Below, in pieces: positions 46,150 through 55,522 of a stretch of DNA of 64,000 nucleotides. Position 1 is the first letter of the stretch. The number at the start of each line of letters is the position of its first letter. Under the pieces are notes generated by a model. The model saw only the letters and a list, made by a program, of their open reading frames with translations, ran no database searches and had not been told where the DNA came from. The position numbers and the translations under genes were made by a program. Origin of the DNA: an uncultured Bacteroidota bacterium (GTDB lineage Bacteria; Bacteroidota; Bacteroidia; Flavobacteriales; Flavobacteriaceae); NCBI GenBank assembly GCA_902616905.1, contig CACMUP010000002.1, forward strand, positions 1 through 64,000, written 5' to 3'.

Positions 46150-47028
46150 CTAAGATACTGAACCTAAATATTTCTTTGGTGTTGTTCCATACTTCTTTTT
46201 AAAAGCGTTAATAAAATGACTTGAAGTGCTGTATCCTAGTTTTAGACCCACTTCATTAACATTATATTTTTGTGACTCAAGCATTTTTCTTGCCTCATCC
46301 ATTTTATGATCTAACAAATATGCAAATACAGTATCACCATAAATTTGCTTAAACCCATCTTTTAATTTTTTAAGTGAGAGTCCAATTTCTGACGCTAATT
46401 CGTCGAGTGATGGTGGATCAATCATTCGTTTTAGAATTATGTCTTTTGCTGCTCTAATTTTTTGAACGTTCTCCTCGTCAATTAAAAAAGGACATTTTTC
46501 TGTTGAAGGGTCCTCACTTTTATTGAAATAGAGACTTAGAAGTTCATATACTTTCCCTTTAATATAAAGTGATCTGATACTGTCATGAATTTTTAATTGT
46601 AATATTTGGCTTAAAACAACAGCTATTGATGAAGTAAATAGTTGATTATCATAATATTTTTTTGTTCTATTTTCAGAACTCAAAAAGGATATGTGGTCTG
46701 CATCAGAGGAAAATAAAGAATGAAATTTCGAAATTGAAATTAAAACACTCACCATCCATGTGTCTGGCGACAATTCAACATCAATAGGTAATGGTTTTTG
46801 TGGATTATATAGTAGCATTGAGTGTTCTTCTCGAACCTGAAATGAGTAGTTTCCATTATTAAAACTAAAATTAGTTTGTCCTTTCAAGCAAAAATGAAAT
46901 TGAATAATATCTTGATTTACAGGATGTTTCTTTCTTATAATTCTTTCAGTATCATTCTTGAATCGCAAAACATAAAAACCGGACTCAATCTCAGTGTTAT
47001 AGGAAGAACTTATACCGTTATTTTTCAT
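46150..47028 (-). CDS. AraC-family transcriptional regulator of the heme cluster
   Basis: Protein of 292 residues with an N-terminal cupin-like sensor part and a C-terminal double helix-turn-helix: LDELASEIGLSLKKLKDGFKQ and NVNEVGLKLGYSTSSHFINAFKKKYG. The final PKKYL fits the AraC consensus. It is divergent from hemA across 180 bases and lies 13 bases before hemH, so it probably controls heme genes and its own operon. Activating ligand unknown; heme or a precursor is plausible inference. ATG at 47026-47028. Confidence 0.9.
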   Translation of the reverse strand: MKNNGISSSYNTEIESGFYVLRFKNDTERIIRKKHPVNQDIIQFHFCLKGQTNFSFNNGNYSFQVREEHSMLLYNPQKPLPIDVELSPDTWMVSVLISISKFHSLFSSDADHISFLSSENRTKKYYDNQLFTSSIAVVLSQILQLKIHDSIRSLYIKGKVYELLSLYFNKSEDPSTEKCPFLIDEENVQKIRAAKDIILKRMIDPPSLDELASEIGLSLKKLKDGFKQIYGDTVFAYLLDHKMDEARKMLESQKYNVNEVGLKLGYSTSSHFINAFKKKYGTTPKKYLGSVS

Positions 47029-47069
47029 ATCTATAAATCAATTAGGCTATATTCAATTAATCGAATAGT

Positions 47070-47092
47070 TTAATGCAAAACTATTGCATTAA
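47070..47092. promoter_or_regulatory. Perfect 9-bp dyad between araC and hemA
   Basis: TTAATGCAA (47070-47078) and TTGCATTAA (47084-47092) form a perfect inverted repeat around a 5-nt spacer. On the minus strand TAGTTTTG (47083-47076) inside it fits a -7 box for araC, so binding here could block or autoregulate the araC-hemH-MATE transcript. It is about 115 bases upstream of the hemA ATG. A second, weaker dyad lies at 47051-47066. The binder is unknown. Confidence 0.5.
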
Positions 47093-47175
47093 TTTGATTT
47101 TTGAGTTTTTTTACAATAAAACTTTATCAGCTATTTAAAAACTTTTTAGCGTTATTTTTTTTAATTAATGTGTCT

Positions 47176-47183
47176 TAAGTTTG
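47176..47183 (+). promoter_or_regulatory. hemA promoter -7 box candidate
   Basis: TAAGTTTG matches TAnnTTTG and lies 24 bases before the hemA ATG, giving a leader of about 20 nt. The region upstream is T-rich with no TTG at the usual distance, so the match is partial. Confidence 0.35.
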
Positions 47184-47207
47184 CAACGGATTTTATAGAA
47201 TTGAATA

Positions 47208-48437
47208 ATGGATATGCATTATTTTTTTGTAGTAGGGGTAAGTTACAAAACTGCGAATATTGATCTTAGAGGCAAATTTAGTATAAATGACACACAACAT
47301 CACGCGTTATTTTTAGAAGCCCAAAAACAAAAAATCAAGGATCTAATTGTTGTTAATACATGTAATCGTACTGAACTATATGCTTGGGTGCCTGATTCTG
47401 AAATTCTGATAAACCTACTTTGTGATCATAGTGATGGAGATAAAAAATCTTTTGAACAAATTGGATACATACTTAAAGGTGAAGAAGGCATAAATCACGT
47501 CTTTCGTGTAGGAACTGGATTAGAAAGCCAAATACTAGGTGATTTTGAAATAATTAGTCAATTAAAGCAAAGTTTTTTTCGCTCAAAAAAAATGGGCTTA
47601 GCTGAAGGATATTTGGAGCATTTTATAAATGCTGTTATTAATGCTAGCAAGCGAATAAAAACTGAGACAAAAATTTCAAGTGGTGCAACCTCTGTAGCAT
47701 TTGCTTCAGTCCAATATATTCTTAAAAATACCCAGAACATATCAAAAAAAAATATTCTGCTTTTTGGCACAGGCAAAATAGGGGCTAACACATGCAAAAA
47801 CCTTATAAAACATACTCAAAATGACCAAATCACGCTTATCAATAGAACCCAATCTCGGGCAGATAAAATTGCTAATAAATTTCCTGTAGTTGTAAAACCT
47901 TTTTCCGAGCTAACCTCTTGCATTCATGAAGCAGATATCCTTATAGTTGCGACAGGAGCTCAGAACCCAACAATTTCCAAAGAATTAATTCACAATAGCA
48001 ACCCTCTACTTATACTTGATCTTTCAATCCCCAGAAATGTAGATACAAAAATTAATGAAATTGAAAATGTTAAAGTGATTCATTTAGACGAGCTTTCGCA
48101 AATTACCGATGCTACTTTTGAAATAAGAAAAAGATATATTCCTAAAGCTGAGTTAATTTTAAACGAGATTAAGAATGAATTTCTAAGCTGGATTAAACAC
48201 AGGAAATATATCCCTGCGCTTAACGCATTTAAAGAGAAAATAATTACTTCAGAAAAAAAAGAAAGCGAACTAAAAGTTTACCTGAATAACTGTTTTGGTT
48301 TTCAAAGAAAGCAGAGAATTGCACAAAAAATTACAGGACAAATTGCCGCTTACATTAGGGAAAACCCAAACCAAGCTGAGCAGACTATAGATTTAATTAC
48401 TGATGTTTTTGAGCTCAATTCAGAAAAAATTGATTGA
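47208..48437 (+). CDS. hemA: Glutamyl-tRNA reductase
   Basis: First committed step of the C5 heme pathway: glutamyl-tRNA to glutamate-1-semialdehyde, NADPH-dependent. The 409-residue protein has the catalytic Cys in NTCNRTELY (Cys52), FRVGTGLESQILGDFEI, and the NADPH-binding GTGKIGANTC. It starts a run of overlapping heme genes; the hemC ATG overlaps the hemA stop by one base (TGATG). ATG at 47208; Met3 is an alternative. Confidence 0.95.
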   Translation: MDMHYFFVVGVSYKTANIDLRGKFSINDTQHHALFLEAQKQKIKDLIVVNTCNRTELYAWVPDSEILINLLCDHSDGDKKSFEQIGYILKGEEGINHVFRVGTGLESQILGDFEIISQLKQSFFRSKKMGLAEGYLEHFINAVINASKRIKTETKISSGATSVAFASVQYILKNTQNISKKNILLFGTGKIGANTCKNLIKHTQNDQITLINRTQSRADKIANKFPVVVKPFSELTSCIHEADILIVATGAQNPTISKELIHNSNPLLILDLSIPRNVDTKINEIENVKVIHLDELSQITDATFEIRKRYIPKAELILNEIKNEFLSWIKHRKYIPALNAFKEKIITSEKKESELKVYLNNCFGFQRKQRIAQKITGQIAAYIRENPNQAEQTIDLITDVFELNSEKID

Positions 48438-49345
48438 TGATCCAAATTGGAACCCGAAAAAGTGAATTGGCCCTATGGCAGGCAAATCAAGTTAAAGATT
48501 ATTTAAAAAAAATCGGTTATGCTTCAAAATTAGTTGCTATTGGAAGTTTAGGTGATAAAAACTTGGTGCAACCCATCTATTCTATGGGTATTAAAGGTGT
48601 TTTTACAAAATCCTTAGATATCGCTCTTATAAACAACAAAATAGATATTGCTATTCATAGCTTAAAAGACGTACCTACAATACTTCCAAAAGAGATTGAA
48701 ATTTCTGCTTATTTGAAAAGAGATAATCCATATGATGTAGTTGTATATAATCCAAATTTTATTGATTGGGGTGCATCCGATACAATAGGAACTGGAAGTT
48801 TAAGACGAAGAGCTCAATGGATGAGAAAGTTTCCAAAACACAAAACGGAGAATTTAAGAGGAAATATCCAAACAAGGTTAAATAAATTAAATAAATCTAA
48901 ATGGGGTGGGGCTATTTTTGCAAAAGTTGGATTAGAACGTTTAGACCTATTAAATGAAAATAATTACTCCGTTTTAGAATGGATGATTCCAGCACCAGGA
49001 CAAGGGATTATTGGGATAGCGAGTATGAAAAAAAATGAAAAAATTGCTAGCATAATTAAAAAGCTAAATTGTAAAAAGACAATGCTGTGTGCTGAGATTG
49101 AAAGAAATTTTCTTAGAACCATTCAGGCAGGTTGTTCGGCTCCAGTCGGGGCTTATGCGTATATTGAAAACAAAAAAATACATTTTAAAACTGCTATTTT
49201 CTCTACTGAGGGTAAAGAAGCTATCTTTCATGAAGTTGAAATTCATTTGGATAAAGCTAAGGGCCTTGGAGAAAAATTGGCCTCTCAGGTCTTGAAAAAA
49301 GGAGGCTCAAAATTGATGGAAAAAATTAAAAGTCAAATGAGATGA
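48437..49345 (+). CDS. hemC: Hydroxymethylbilane synthase
   Basis: Polymerises four porphobilinogen molecules to hydroxymethylbilane. The protein of 302 residues has the N-terminal IGTRKSELALWQAN, the loop GSLRRRAQW and the dipyrromethane cofactor Cys in IQAGCSAPVGAY. The ATG at 48437 is one codon downstream of a TTG and is preferred. It ends in an ATGA overlap with hemD (four bases), implying translational coupling. Confidence 0.95.
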   Translation: MIQIGTRKSELALWQANQVKDYLKKIGYASKLVAIGSLGDKNLVQPIYSMGIKGVFTKSLDIALINNKIDIAIHSLKDVPTILPKEIEISAYLKRDNPYDVVVYNPNFIDWGASDTIGTGSLRRRAQWMRKFPKHKTENLRGNIQTRLNKLNKSKWGGAIFAKVGLERLDLLNENNYSVLEWMIPAPGQGIIGIASMKKNEKIASIIKKLNCKKTMLCAEIERNFLRTIQAGCSAPVGAYAYIENKKIHFKTAIFSTEGKEAIFHEVEIHLDKAKGLGEKLASQVLKKGGSKLMEKIKSQMR

Positions 49346-50019
49346 AACTGCTCTCTACAAAGACATTAAGTTCTAATATAAAGGATCATTTAACAAAGAT
49401 TGGAACTTCAGTAGTAGAACACCCCCTTATTGAGATACATCCATTGCATTTAAATAATCACAAAATTCAGTCGATGCTAATCTTTACTAGTCAAAATGCT
49501 GTTAGGCTAGCCAATAAAAACAATGCTTTAAAGAATAAGATTATTGGTAAAAAATCATTTTGCGTTGGTCAAAAAACGAGAGAACTTTTAGAAAAGTTTG
49601 GTTTTAAAGTAATCCAAATGAGAGAAAATGCTGATGCCTTAGCCCACTTTTTAGTTGAAAAATATAATAAAAATTCATTCTCTTTTTTTTGTGGTAGAAA
49701 AAGGAGATCTGAAATTGAGTCATTATTTAAGAAAAATAACATTACCATCGAGATTCATGAGCTCTACGATACATTATTTATAAATAAAAAATTTAAGAGT
49801 CCTTTTGATGGAATAATTTTTTTCAGTCCTTCAGCAGTTTTAAGTTTTTTTAAAAACAACAAATGGCCAAAAGATTCTCATGGTTTTTGTATTGGGAAAA
49901 GTACTGCAGAAACTTTAAAAAAGTATACCACTAATTATAGTGAAGCAAAGCAACCAAACGAAGATCAATTGTTACAAACAATAATTAATTATTTCTCTAA
50001 GCATTATGTTAAAAAATAA
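49342..50019 (+). CDS. hemD: Uroporphyrinogen-III synthase
   Basis: Ring-closing and inverting enzyme of 225 residues between hydroxymethylbilane and uroporphyrinogen III. Sequence conservation in this family is weak; support comes from the N-terminal LLSTKTLS, the strand LIFTSQNAV near residue 50, [11 protein letters not shown], and [10 protein letters not shown] near the C terminus, and from position between hemC and hemE. It overlaps hemC by four bases and hemE by fourteen. Confidence 0.88.
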   Translation: MKLLSTKTLSSNIKDHLTKIGTSVVEHPLIEIHPLHLNNHKIQSMLIFTSQNAVRLANKNNALKNKIIGKKSFCVGQKTRELLEKFGFKVIQMRENADALAHFLVEKYNKNSFSFFCGRKRRSEIESLFKKNNITIEIHELYDTLFINKKFKSPFDGIIFFSPSAVLSFFKNNKWPKDSHGFCIGKSTAETLKKYTTNYSEAKQPNEDQLLQTIINYFSKHYVKK

Positions 50020-51028
50020 TCTTTTTCTAAAAGCACTTAATGGTGAAACAGTCACTCGCCCTCCTGTTTGGATGATGCGGCAAGCTGGTCGTTATCTTCC
50101 AGATTTCATGGCTCTTAAGAATAAGTATGACTTTTTTACCCGCTGCCAGACACCTGAAATAGCAACTAAAATTACCCTTATGCCAATCGATCAAATTGGC
50201 CCAGACGCCGCTATACTATTTAGTGATATTCTAGTAGTACTTCAGGCAATGCAATTGGAGGTTGTAATGAAAGATAATATAGGTCCGTGGATACCAAATC
50301 CAGTAAGATCAAAAATAGATTTGGATAAATTAATAATTCCTGATATCGAGGAGCATCTTGGTTATGTAATGGATGCAATCAAAATAACGCAAAAAGAATT
50401 AAACCAAAGAGTCCCATTAATTGGGTTTGCTGGCTCGCCATGGACCTTACTATGTTATGCCGTTCAAGGCCAAGGTTCAAAAACCTTTGATAAAGCAAAA
50501 GCATTTTGCTTTAGTGAGCCTAAACTTGCTCACGATTTACTCCAGAAAATAACAACTACTACTATTTTATATCTCAAACAAAAAATAAATTCTGGGGTAA
50601 ACGCGATTCAGATTTTCGATTCATGGGGAGGTATTCTCTCTCCAGAAGATTATAATATTTTTTCATGGCCTTACATCCAACAAATAATTAATGAAATTAA
50701 AAATAAAATTCCAGTCATAATTTTTGGTAAAGGTTGTTGGTTTGCATTACACGATATGGGAAAATCAGGGGCTTCAGCAGTTGGAGTTGACTGGACTTGT
50801 TCAGCAAGGAATGCTCGATATCTTTCTGGTGGACAAGTCACTTTACAGGGAAACTTTGATCCTTCACGACTACTGTCTCCTATCCCAGAAATTACAGATG
50901 CTGTTTATAAAATGATAAATGAATTTGGTAAAGACCGCTACATAGTTAATCTTGGACATGGAATACTTCCAAATATACCAGTGGATCATGCTAAAGCTTT
51001 TGTTGATGCTGTAAAATCTTATTATTAA
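50006..51028 (+). CDS. hemE: Uroporphyrinogen decarboxylase
   Basis: Removes four carboxyl groups from uroporphyrinogen III to give coproporphyrinogen III. The 340-residue TIM barrel has the signature [15 protein letters not shown] near residues 19-33, [12 protein letters not shown], and the late loop [14 protein letters not shown]. Starts inside the end of hemD (ATG 50006). Followed by hemF after six bases. Confidence 0.96.
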   Translation: MLKNNLFLKALNGETVTRPPVWMMRQAGRYLPDFMALKNKYDFFTRCQTPEIATKITLMPIDQIGPDAAILFSDILVVLQAMQLEVVMKDNIGPWIPNPVRSKIDLDKLIIPDIEEHLGYVMDAIKITQKELNQRVPLIGFAGSPWTLLCYAVQGQGSKTFDKAKAFCFSEPKLAHDLLQKITTTTILYLKQKINSGVNAIQIFDSWGGILSPEDYNIFSWPYIQQIINEIKNKIPVIIFGKGCWFALHDMGKSGASAVGVDWTCSARNARYLSGGQVTLQGNFDPSRLLSPIPEITDAVYKMINEFGKDRYIVNLGHGILPNIPVDHAKAFVDAVKSYY

Positions 51029-51034
51029 AGTACC

Positions 51035-51937
51035 ATGAGAGATCAGTTTTACAATTTTATTAGGGGCTTACAAGATAAAATTACAAAAGAGCTTGAGAAT
51101 ATTGATGGTAAAGCGAAGTTCATTGAAGATCTATGGGAAAGGTCTGAAGGTGGTGGTGGTAGGAGTAGAATAATCGAAAATGGCAATGTAATTGAAAAGG
51201 GAGGAGTAAACATTTCAGCAGTTGACGGCCCTCTCCCAGAAAGTATGCAAAAGTATTTTAATGTTAATAAAGTTGATTTTTTTGCTTGTGGATTAAGTTT
51301 AGTGATACATCCTTTTAACCCAATGATACCAACTGTTCACGGAAATTGGAGATATTTTGAAATGTATGATAAAAAAGGAAATATAATCGATCAGTGGTTT
51401 GGTGGAGGACAAGACTTAACGCCTTATTACATTTTTGAAGAAGATGTAAAACATTTTCACCAAAGCTGTAAAAATGTTTGTGATAATTTTCATCCTGACT
51501 ATTATTCAGAATTTAAAATGATGTGCGATAATTATTTTTTTAATCATCATCGTAATGAAGCCCGTGGTATTGGAGGCCTTTTTTTTGACTATCTAAAAAA
51601 AAATAAAGACTTTAGTTTGGAAGATCGTTTTGATTTTGTAGAGGCAGTTGGAAAATCTTTTTTAGATGCTTACATGCCTATTTTAAAAAAAAGAATGAAA
51701 AATAGTTTTTCTCAAGCTCAAAAAAATTGGCAGGAAATAAGAAGAGGTCGCTATGTTGAGTTTAATCTTATACATGATAAAGGAACCCTTTTTGGTTTAA
51801 AAACAAATGGTCGTATTGAAAGCATTTTAATGAGTCTACCCCCAAAAGTACAATGGCAATACAACCACAAACCTGAAGAAGGAAGTGAAGAAAAAAAACT
51901 TTTAGATGTACTTAAAAAACCAAAAAATTGGCTTTGA
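51035..51937 (+). CDS. hemF: Oxygen-dependent coproporphyrinogen III oxidase
   Basis: Oxidative decarboxylase of 300 residues using molecular oxygen, so the pathway here is aerobic at this step. Conserved segments: GGRSRII, TVHGNWRYFEMY, WFGGGQDLTPYY and NEARGIGGLFFDY with active-site residues, and RRGRYVEFNLI. No hemN/hemW gene is in the window. Last gene of the overlapping run; a 7-bp hairpin (51957-51975) lies just downstream before the antiporter gene. Confidence 0.95.
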   Translation: MRDQFYNFIRGLQDKITKELENIDGKAKFIEDLWERSEGGGGRSRIIENGNVIEKGGVNISAVDGPLPESMQKYFNVNKVDFFACGLSLVIHPFNPMIPTVHGNWRYFEMYDKKGNIIDQWFGGGQDLTPYYIFEEDVKHFHQSCKNVCDNFHPDYYSEFKMMCDNYFFNHHRNEARGIGGLFFDYLKKNKDFSLEDRFDFVEAVGKSFLDAYMPILKKRMKNSFSQAQKNWQEIRRGRYVEFNLIHDKGTLFGLKTNGRIESILMSLPPKVQWQYNHKPEEGSEEKKLLDVLKKPKNWL

Positions 51938-51996
51938 GAAATCGTAAAAAAACAATAAATACATTTTTTGTATTTTAATTTATATCTAAGTTTTCA

Positions 51997-53292
51997 ATGA
52001 ACACACTTACAATTTTATTTGTTCTACCATTACTAATCATATTTTCCTATTTATTTGATGCATTTGCTAAGAAAACTAAATTTCCATCTGTCATTTTACT
52101 AATGGCAACAGGAATTATTATTAGAATTATTGTATCATTCACAGATTATGAAAATTTTTCTTTTTTAGAAAATCTGATTCCAGTCTTAGGTACTTTAGGA
52201 TTAATATTGATAGTTCTGGAAGGAGCTATTGAATTAGAAATAACTGTTGTGAAATTACCGCTAATTCTTAAGAGTTTTTTTGCAGCCTTTATTATTCTGA
52301 TAGCAAATATATTTGCCTTAAATCTAATATTCGCATTAGTGCTTCAAATGGACCCAGCAAGTGCTATTTTATTTTCTATACCCTTTGCGATTATAAGCAG
52401 TGCCGTTGCTATACCTTCAGCATCTAGTCTACTTAAAGTAGAACGTGAATTTGTAGTATACGAATCTACTTTTTCAGATATTTTAGGAATTATGATTTTT
52501 AATTATGCTCTTCGCCAGCTCGAATCAGATCAAGCACTAATAGGAGCTGAACCTTTGATTGCACTTGGTCTTCAGATTGTTGGTGTTATATTTATTTCTA
52601 TTGTTATAACATACATATTATTTCAATTAATGCACCAAATAAATAGTAAAGTAAAATTCTTTTTAATTCTGGCGCTACTCATTTTAGTTTATGCTTTTGG
52701 TAAATTATTTCATCTTCCAGCACTTGTAACTATATTTATTTTTGGAATATTTTTAAGTAATGTTAAAAGTTTACTGCCTAAATTCTTAAAAAGGAATCTT
52801 GATCTAGATGCCTCCGAAAGAGATCTAAATGAATTTCATACCCTTACGGCTGAATCAACTTTTATAGTCAGGACATTTTTCTTTGTGTTTTTTGGATTTT
52901 CTATAAAAATAATTGACTTTTTAAGTGTTACCCCACTATTTTACGGTCTTTTAATAATCATAGTAATGATTTTTATTCGCTATTTATATTTTGCTACAAC
53001 AAGTTTAAAGCTAAAACCCAGTCCACTTGCCTATATGTCACCAAGGGGTCTAATTAGTATTCTACTATTTATTCAGTTAAAGGATATTAATTTCATCAAT
53101 TTAGATCAAAGTATTATTGATGAGCGTGTATTGCTTGTCGTTATTCTAACTTCGATGATAGTGATGCTTTTAGGAACAATTAAAAAAACCCAAGCTGTCG
53201 AAGAACATATATTCAACGAAGACGAATCTGTTCACATAGAAATGGATCTGGACCCAAACTATACAAAACAAGTCGATAATGAAAACAAATAA
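51997..53292 (+). CDS. Cation:proton antiporter (CPA1/NhaP-like)
   Basis: Inner-membrane antiporter of 431 residues with about twelve helices. The sodium/hydrogen exchanger fold is suggested by LILIVLEGAIELEI, SSAVAIPSASSLLK and the acidic cation site YESTFSDILGIM. A short soluble acidic tail ends the protein. It lies 59 bases after hemF and five bases before hemB, so it interrupts an otherwise heme-only run; a functional link to heme synthesis is not known. Confidence 0.85.
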   Translation: MNTLTILFVLPLLIIFSYLFDAFAKKTKFPSVILLMATGIIIRIIVSFTDYENFSFLENLIPVLGTLGLILIVLEGAIELEITVVKLPLILKSFFAAFIILIANIFALNLIFALVLQMDPASAILFSIPFAIISSAVAIPSASSLLKVEREFVVYESTFSDILGIMIFNYALRQLESDQALIGAEPLIALGLQIVGVIFISIVITYILFQLMHQINSKVKFFLILALLILVYAFGKLFHLPALVTIFIFGIFLSNVKSLLPKFLKRNLDLDASERDLNEFHTLTAESTFIVRTFFFVFFGFSIKIIDFLSVTPLFYGLLIIIVMIFIRYLYFATTSLKLKPSPLAYMSPRGLISILLFIQLKDINFINLDQSIIDERVLLVVILTSMIVMLLGTIKKTQAVEEHIFNEDESVHIEMDLDPNYTKQVDNENK

Positions 53293-53297
53293 AAAAT

Positions 53298-54269
53298 ATG
53301 TATCCAATTCAGAGAAATAGAAGACTAAGAAGTAGTCCAAGTCTTAGAGCACTTGTACAAGAACACAAATTAAGTGCTGATGATTTTATTGTTCCATTAT
53401 TTATTATTGAAGGAAAACAAAAAAGGGAAAAAATCCCTTCAATGCCTGGTTACTTTAGAATAACACTCGATTTAATCCCAGAATATGTAAAAAATCTATG
53501 GAGTCTGGGATTAAAATCAGTTTTGATTTTTGTTAAAATTTCTGAGAAATTAAAAGACAACAAGGGTTTGGAAGCATTAAATTCTAGTGGTTTGATGCAT
53601 AATGCTATAAAAAAGGTGAAAGATGCTGTCCCAGATATGGTTGTAATGACTGATGTTGCACTCGATCCATATTCCTCATATGGTCATGATGGCATTGTCG
53701 ACAAGGGAAAAATTATTAATGATAAAACTGTTGCGGTTTTATCAAAAATGGCATTATCACATGCAGAAGCAGGAGCCGATGTTGTTGCCCCTAGTGATAT
53801 GATGGATGGGAGAATTTTAAAAATAAGGCAACTCTTGGAGTCAGAAAATTATCAGGATACAGTAATTATGAGCTATAGTGCTAAATATTCTTCCAGTTTT
53901 TACGGTCCATTTAGGGATGCCTTGGATTCTGCACCAGGATTTGGTGATAAGAAAACTTATCAAATGGACTTTGGAAACAGAAAAGAGGCAATAGTTGAGG
54001 CTAAAAGGGATATTGATGAGGGAGCAGATATTATTATGATAAAACCAGGTATAGCCTATCTAGATATCATTAGAGATTTAAAGGAAAATATCTCTGCTCC
54101 CCTTGCAGCATATCAAGTAAGTGGAGAATATTCGATGCTCAAAGCCGCAGCTGAAAAGGGTTGGTTAGACCACGATCAAGTAATGATGGAACAACTTCTA
54201 AGTTTTAAACGTGCTGGAGCTTCAATGATTGCGTCTTATTTCGCTGAAGAAGCTGTAAAATTAATTTAA
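53298..54269 (+). CDS. hemB: Porphobilinogen synthase (delta-aminolevulinic acid dehydratase)
   Basis: Condenses two 5-aminolevulinate molecules to porphobilinogen. The 323-residue TIM barrel has both Schiff-base lysines: SYSAKYSSSFYGPFRDA and IMIKPGIAYLD. The metal site reads MTDVALDPYSSYGHDG: the three cysteines of zinc enzymes are replaced by Ala/Asp/Asp, the pattern of magnesium-dependent enzymes. Five bases after the antiporter; its stop is four bases from the stop of the opposite hydroxyproline operon. Confidence 0.95.
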   Translation: MYPIQRNRRLRSSPSLRALVQEHKLSADDFIVPLFIIEGKQKREKIPSMPGYFRITLDLIPEYVKNLWSLGLKSVLIFVKISEKLKDNKGLEALNSSGLMHNAIKKVKDAVPDMVVMTDVALDPYSSYGHDGIVDKGKIINDKTVAVLSKMALSHAEAGADVVAPSDMMDGRILKIRQLLESENYQDTVIMSYSAKYSSSFYGPFRDALDSAPGFGDKKTYQMDFGNRKEAIVEAKRDIDEGADIIMIKPGIAYLDIIRDLKENISAPLAAYQVSGEYSMLKAAAEKGWLDHDQVMMEQLLSFKRAGASMIASYFAEEAVKLI

Positions 54270-54273
54270 AATA

Positions 54274-55521
54274 TTAGGTCCTCTCAGGTAAGAAAGGCTT
54301 TAAGTCGATTGATGTTTTTCTACTTGAGATAACTTCAGTAACCAGTCGTCCTGTGGCTGGTCCCAAGCTCCATCCCATCATAGAATGACCTGTAGCTAAA
54401 ACCATATTTTTAACTTTTGAATGCCTGCCAATAAAAGGGAGACCATCAGGTGAAAGTGGTCTAAGACCACTTTGAACATTATTAATAGAAGTTTTTGGTA
54501 TTTCTAAAGTTGGATAATATTTAGTTACTGAATCTGCAATGGCTTGAACACGCTTAATATTGGTTCTATGATTTATTCCTGATATCTCCATTGTCCCACC
54601 AAAACGCGTAAAACCGTACATGGGTGTTACAGCTACTTTAGACTCTAAAAGAATTGCTGGCAGTGTTATCCCTGTAGATTTGTAAACATTTACCCTATAA
54701 CCTTTTCCTGGTTGTATAAATAATTTAATGCCCAAGTCTTTTAGAATTTGTTGTGACCAAGCTCCAGTTGACAAAACAAATTCATCTGCTTCAAAAATTC
54801 CTTTATCTGTTACTACATTCTGAATTTGTTTGTTGTTTTTTTGGAAATATTTTACTGTACTCTCTAATTTAAATCCAACACCCTTTTTAATCAGATAATC
54901 TTTTAAATTATTAATAAATAGCTCTGGGGTTGAGTGTGCATCACATTTATACCAAAAGGCTCCTGCTATATCCATAGCAATGTCAGGTTGAATTTTTAAA
55001 ACTTGTTCTTTTGAAAATTGTTCAACTTTAATCCCCAAATCTTTTGCCCATTTTGAGATCTCTAATTCCTCTTTTTCGGCGTGAGAAGTTTTATAAGCCA
55101 TTAGAAGACCTTTAGTTTCTAGGTGAAAGTCAAATAATTCTGATTTTTGCATTTCTAAGTACAACTTTTTACTCAAAAGATTTATTTCAAGAATAGATTT
55201 CATTGAGCTTTGGACATGGTCATTTGTACAAGATTTTATAAATTTCAAGCCCCATCTAATTAGATCTAAATCAAAACGTGGTTTAATGTAAAAAGGACTT
55301 TTAGCATTAAACATCCATTTCATTCCTTTTGAAATCATTCCTGGTGCAGCCATGGGAACTATGTGGCTTGGAGTTAAATAACCTGCGTTTACATGTGAAG
55401 CTCCAGAGTCTAATCTACCCTTATCAATAATTGTTACTTCGTGTCCTTCTTGGATTAGATAATAAGCAGTTGATAAACCAACTATGCCACCTCCTAATAC
55501 AATAACTTTTTTTTTGACCAT
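54274..55521 (-). CDS. FAD-dependent D-hydroxyproline oxidoreductase (DadA-like)
   Basis: Flavoprotein of 415 residues of the D-amino-acid dehydrogenase/glycine oxidase group. The FAD motif VLGGGIVGLSTAYYL is at the N terminus. Further segments are NAGYLTPS, FVLSTGAWSQ and GLRPLSPDGLPFIG; the last is typical of DadA and hydroxyproline dehydrogenases. In context it would oxidise cis-4-hydroxy-D-proline to 1-pyrroline-4-hydroxy-2-carboxylate. Single-subunit form; no small subunits are seen. Last gene of the operon, one base after the epimerase. Confidence 0.85.
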   Translation of the reverse strand: MVKKKVIVLGGGIVGLSTAYYLIQEGHEVTIIDKGRLDSGASHVNAGYLTPSHIVPMAAPGMISKGMKWMFNAKSPFYIKPRFDLDLIRWGLKFIKSCTNDHVQSSMKSILEINLLSKKLYLEMQKSELFDFHLETKGLLMAYKTSHAEKEELEISKWAKDLGIKVEQFSKEQVLKIQPDIAMDIAGAFWYKCDAHSTPELFINNLKDYLIKKGVGFKLESTVKYFQKNNKQIQNVVTDKGIFEADEFVLSTGAWSQQILKDLGIKLFIQPGKGYRVNVYKSTGITLPAILLESKVAVTPMYGFTRFGGTMEISGINHRTNIKRVQAIADSVTKYYPTLEIPKTSINNVQSGLRPLSPDGLPFIGRHSKVKNMVLATGHSMMGWSLGPATGRLVTEVISSRKTSIDLKPFLPERT

Positions 55522-55522
55522 A

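Noticed and set aside
51957-51975. 7-bp hairpin AAATACA/TGTATTT after hemF.
   Set aside because: Pure A/T stem with a T loop; too weak to call a terminator with confidence, though the position is suitable.
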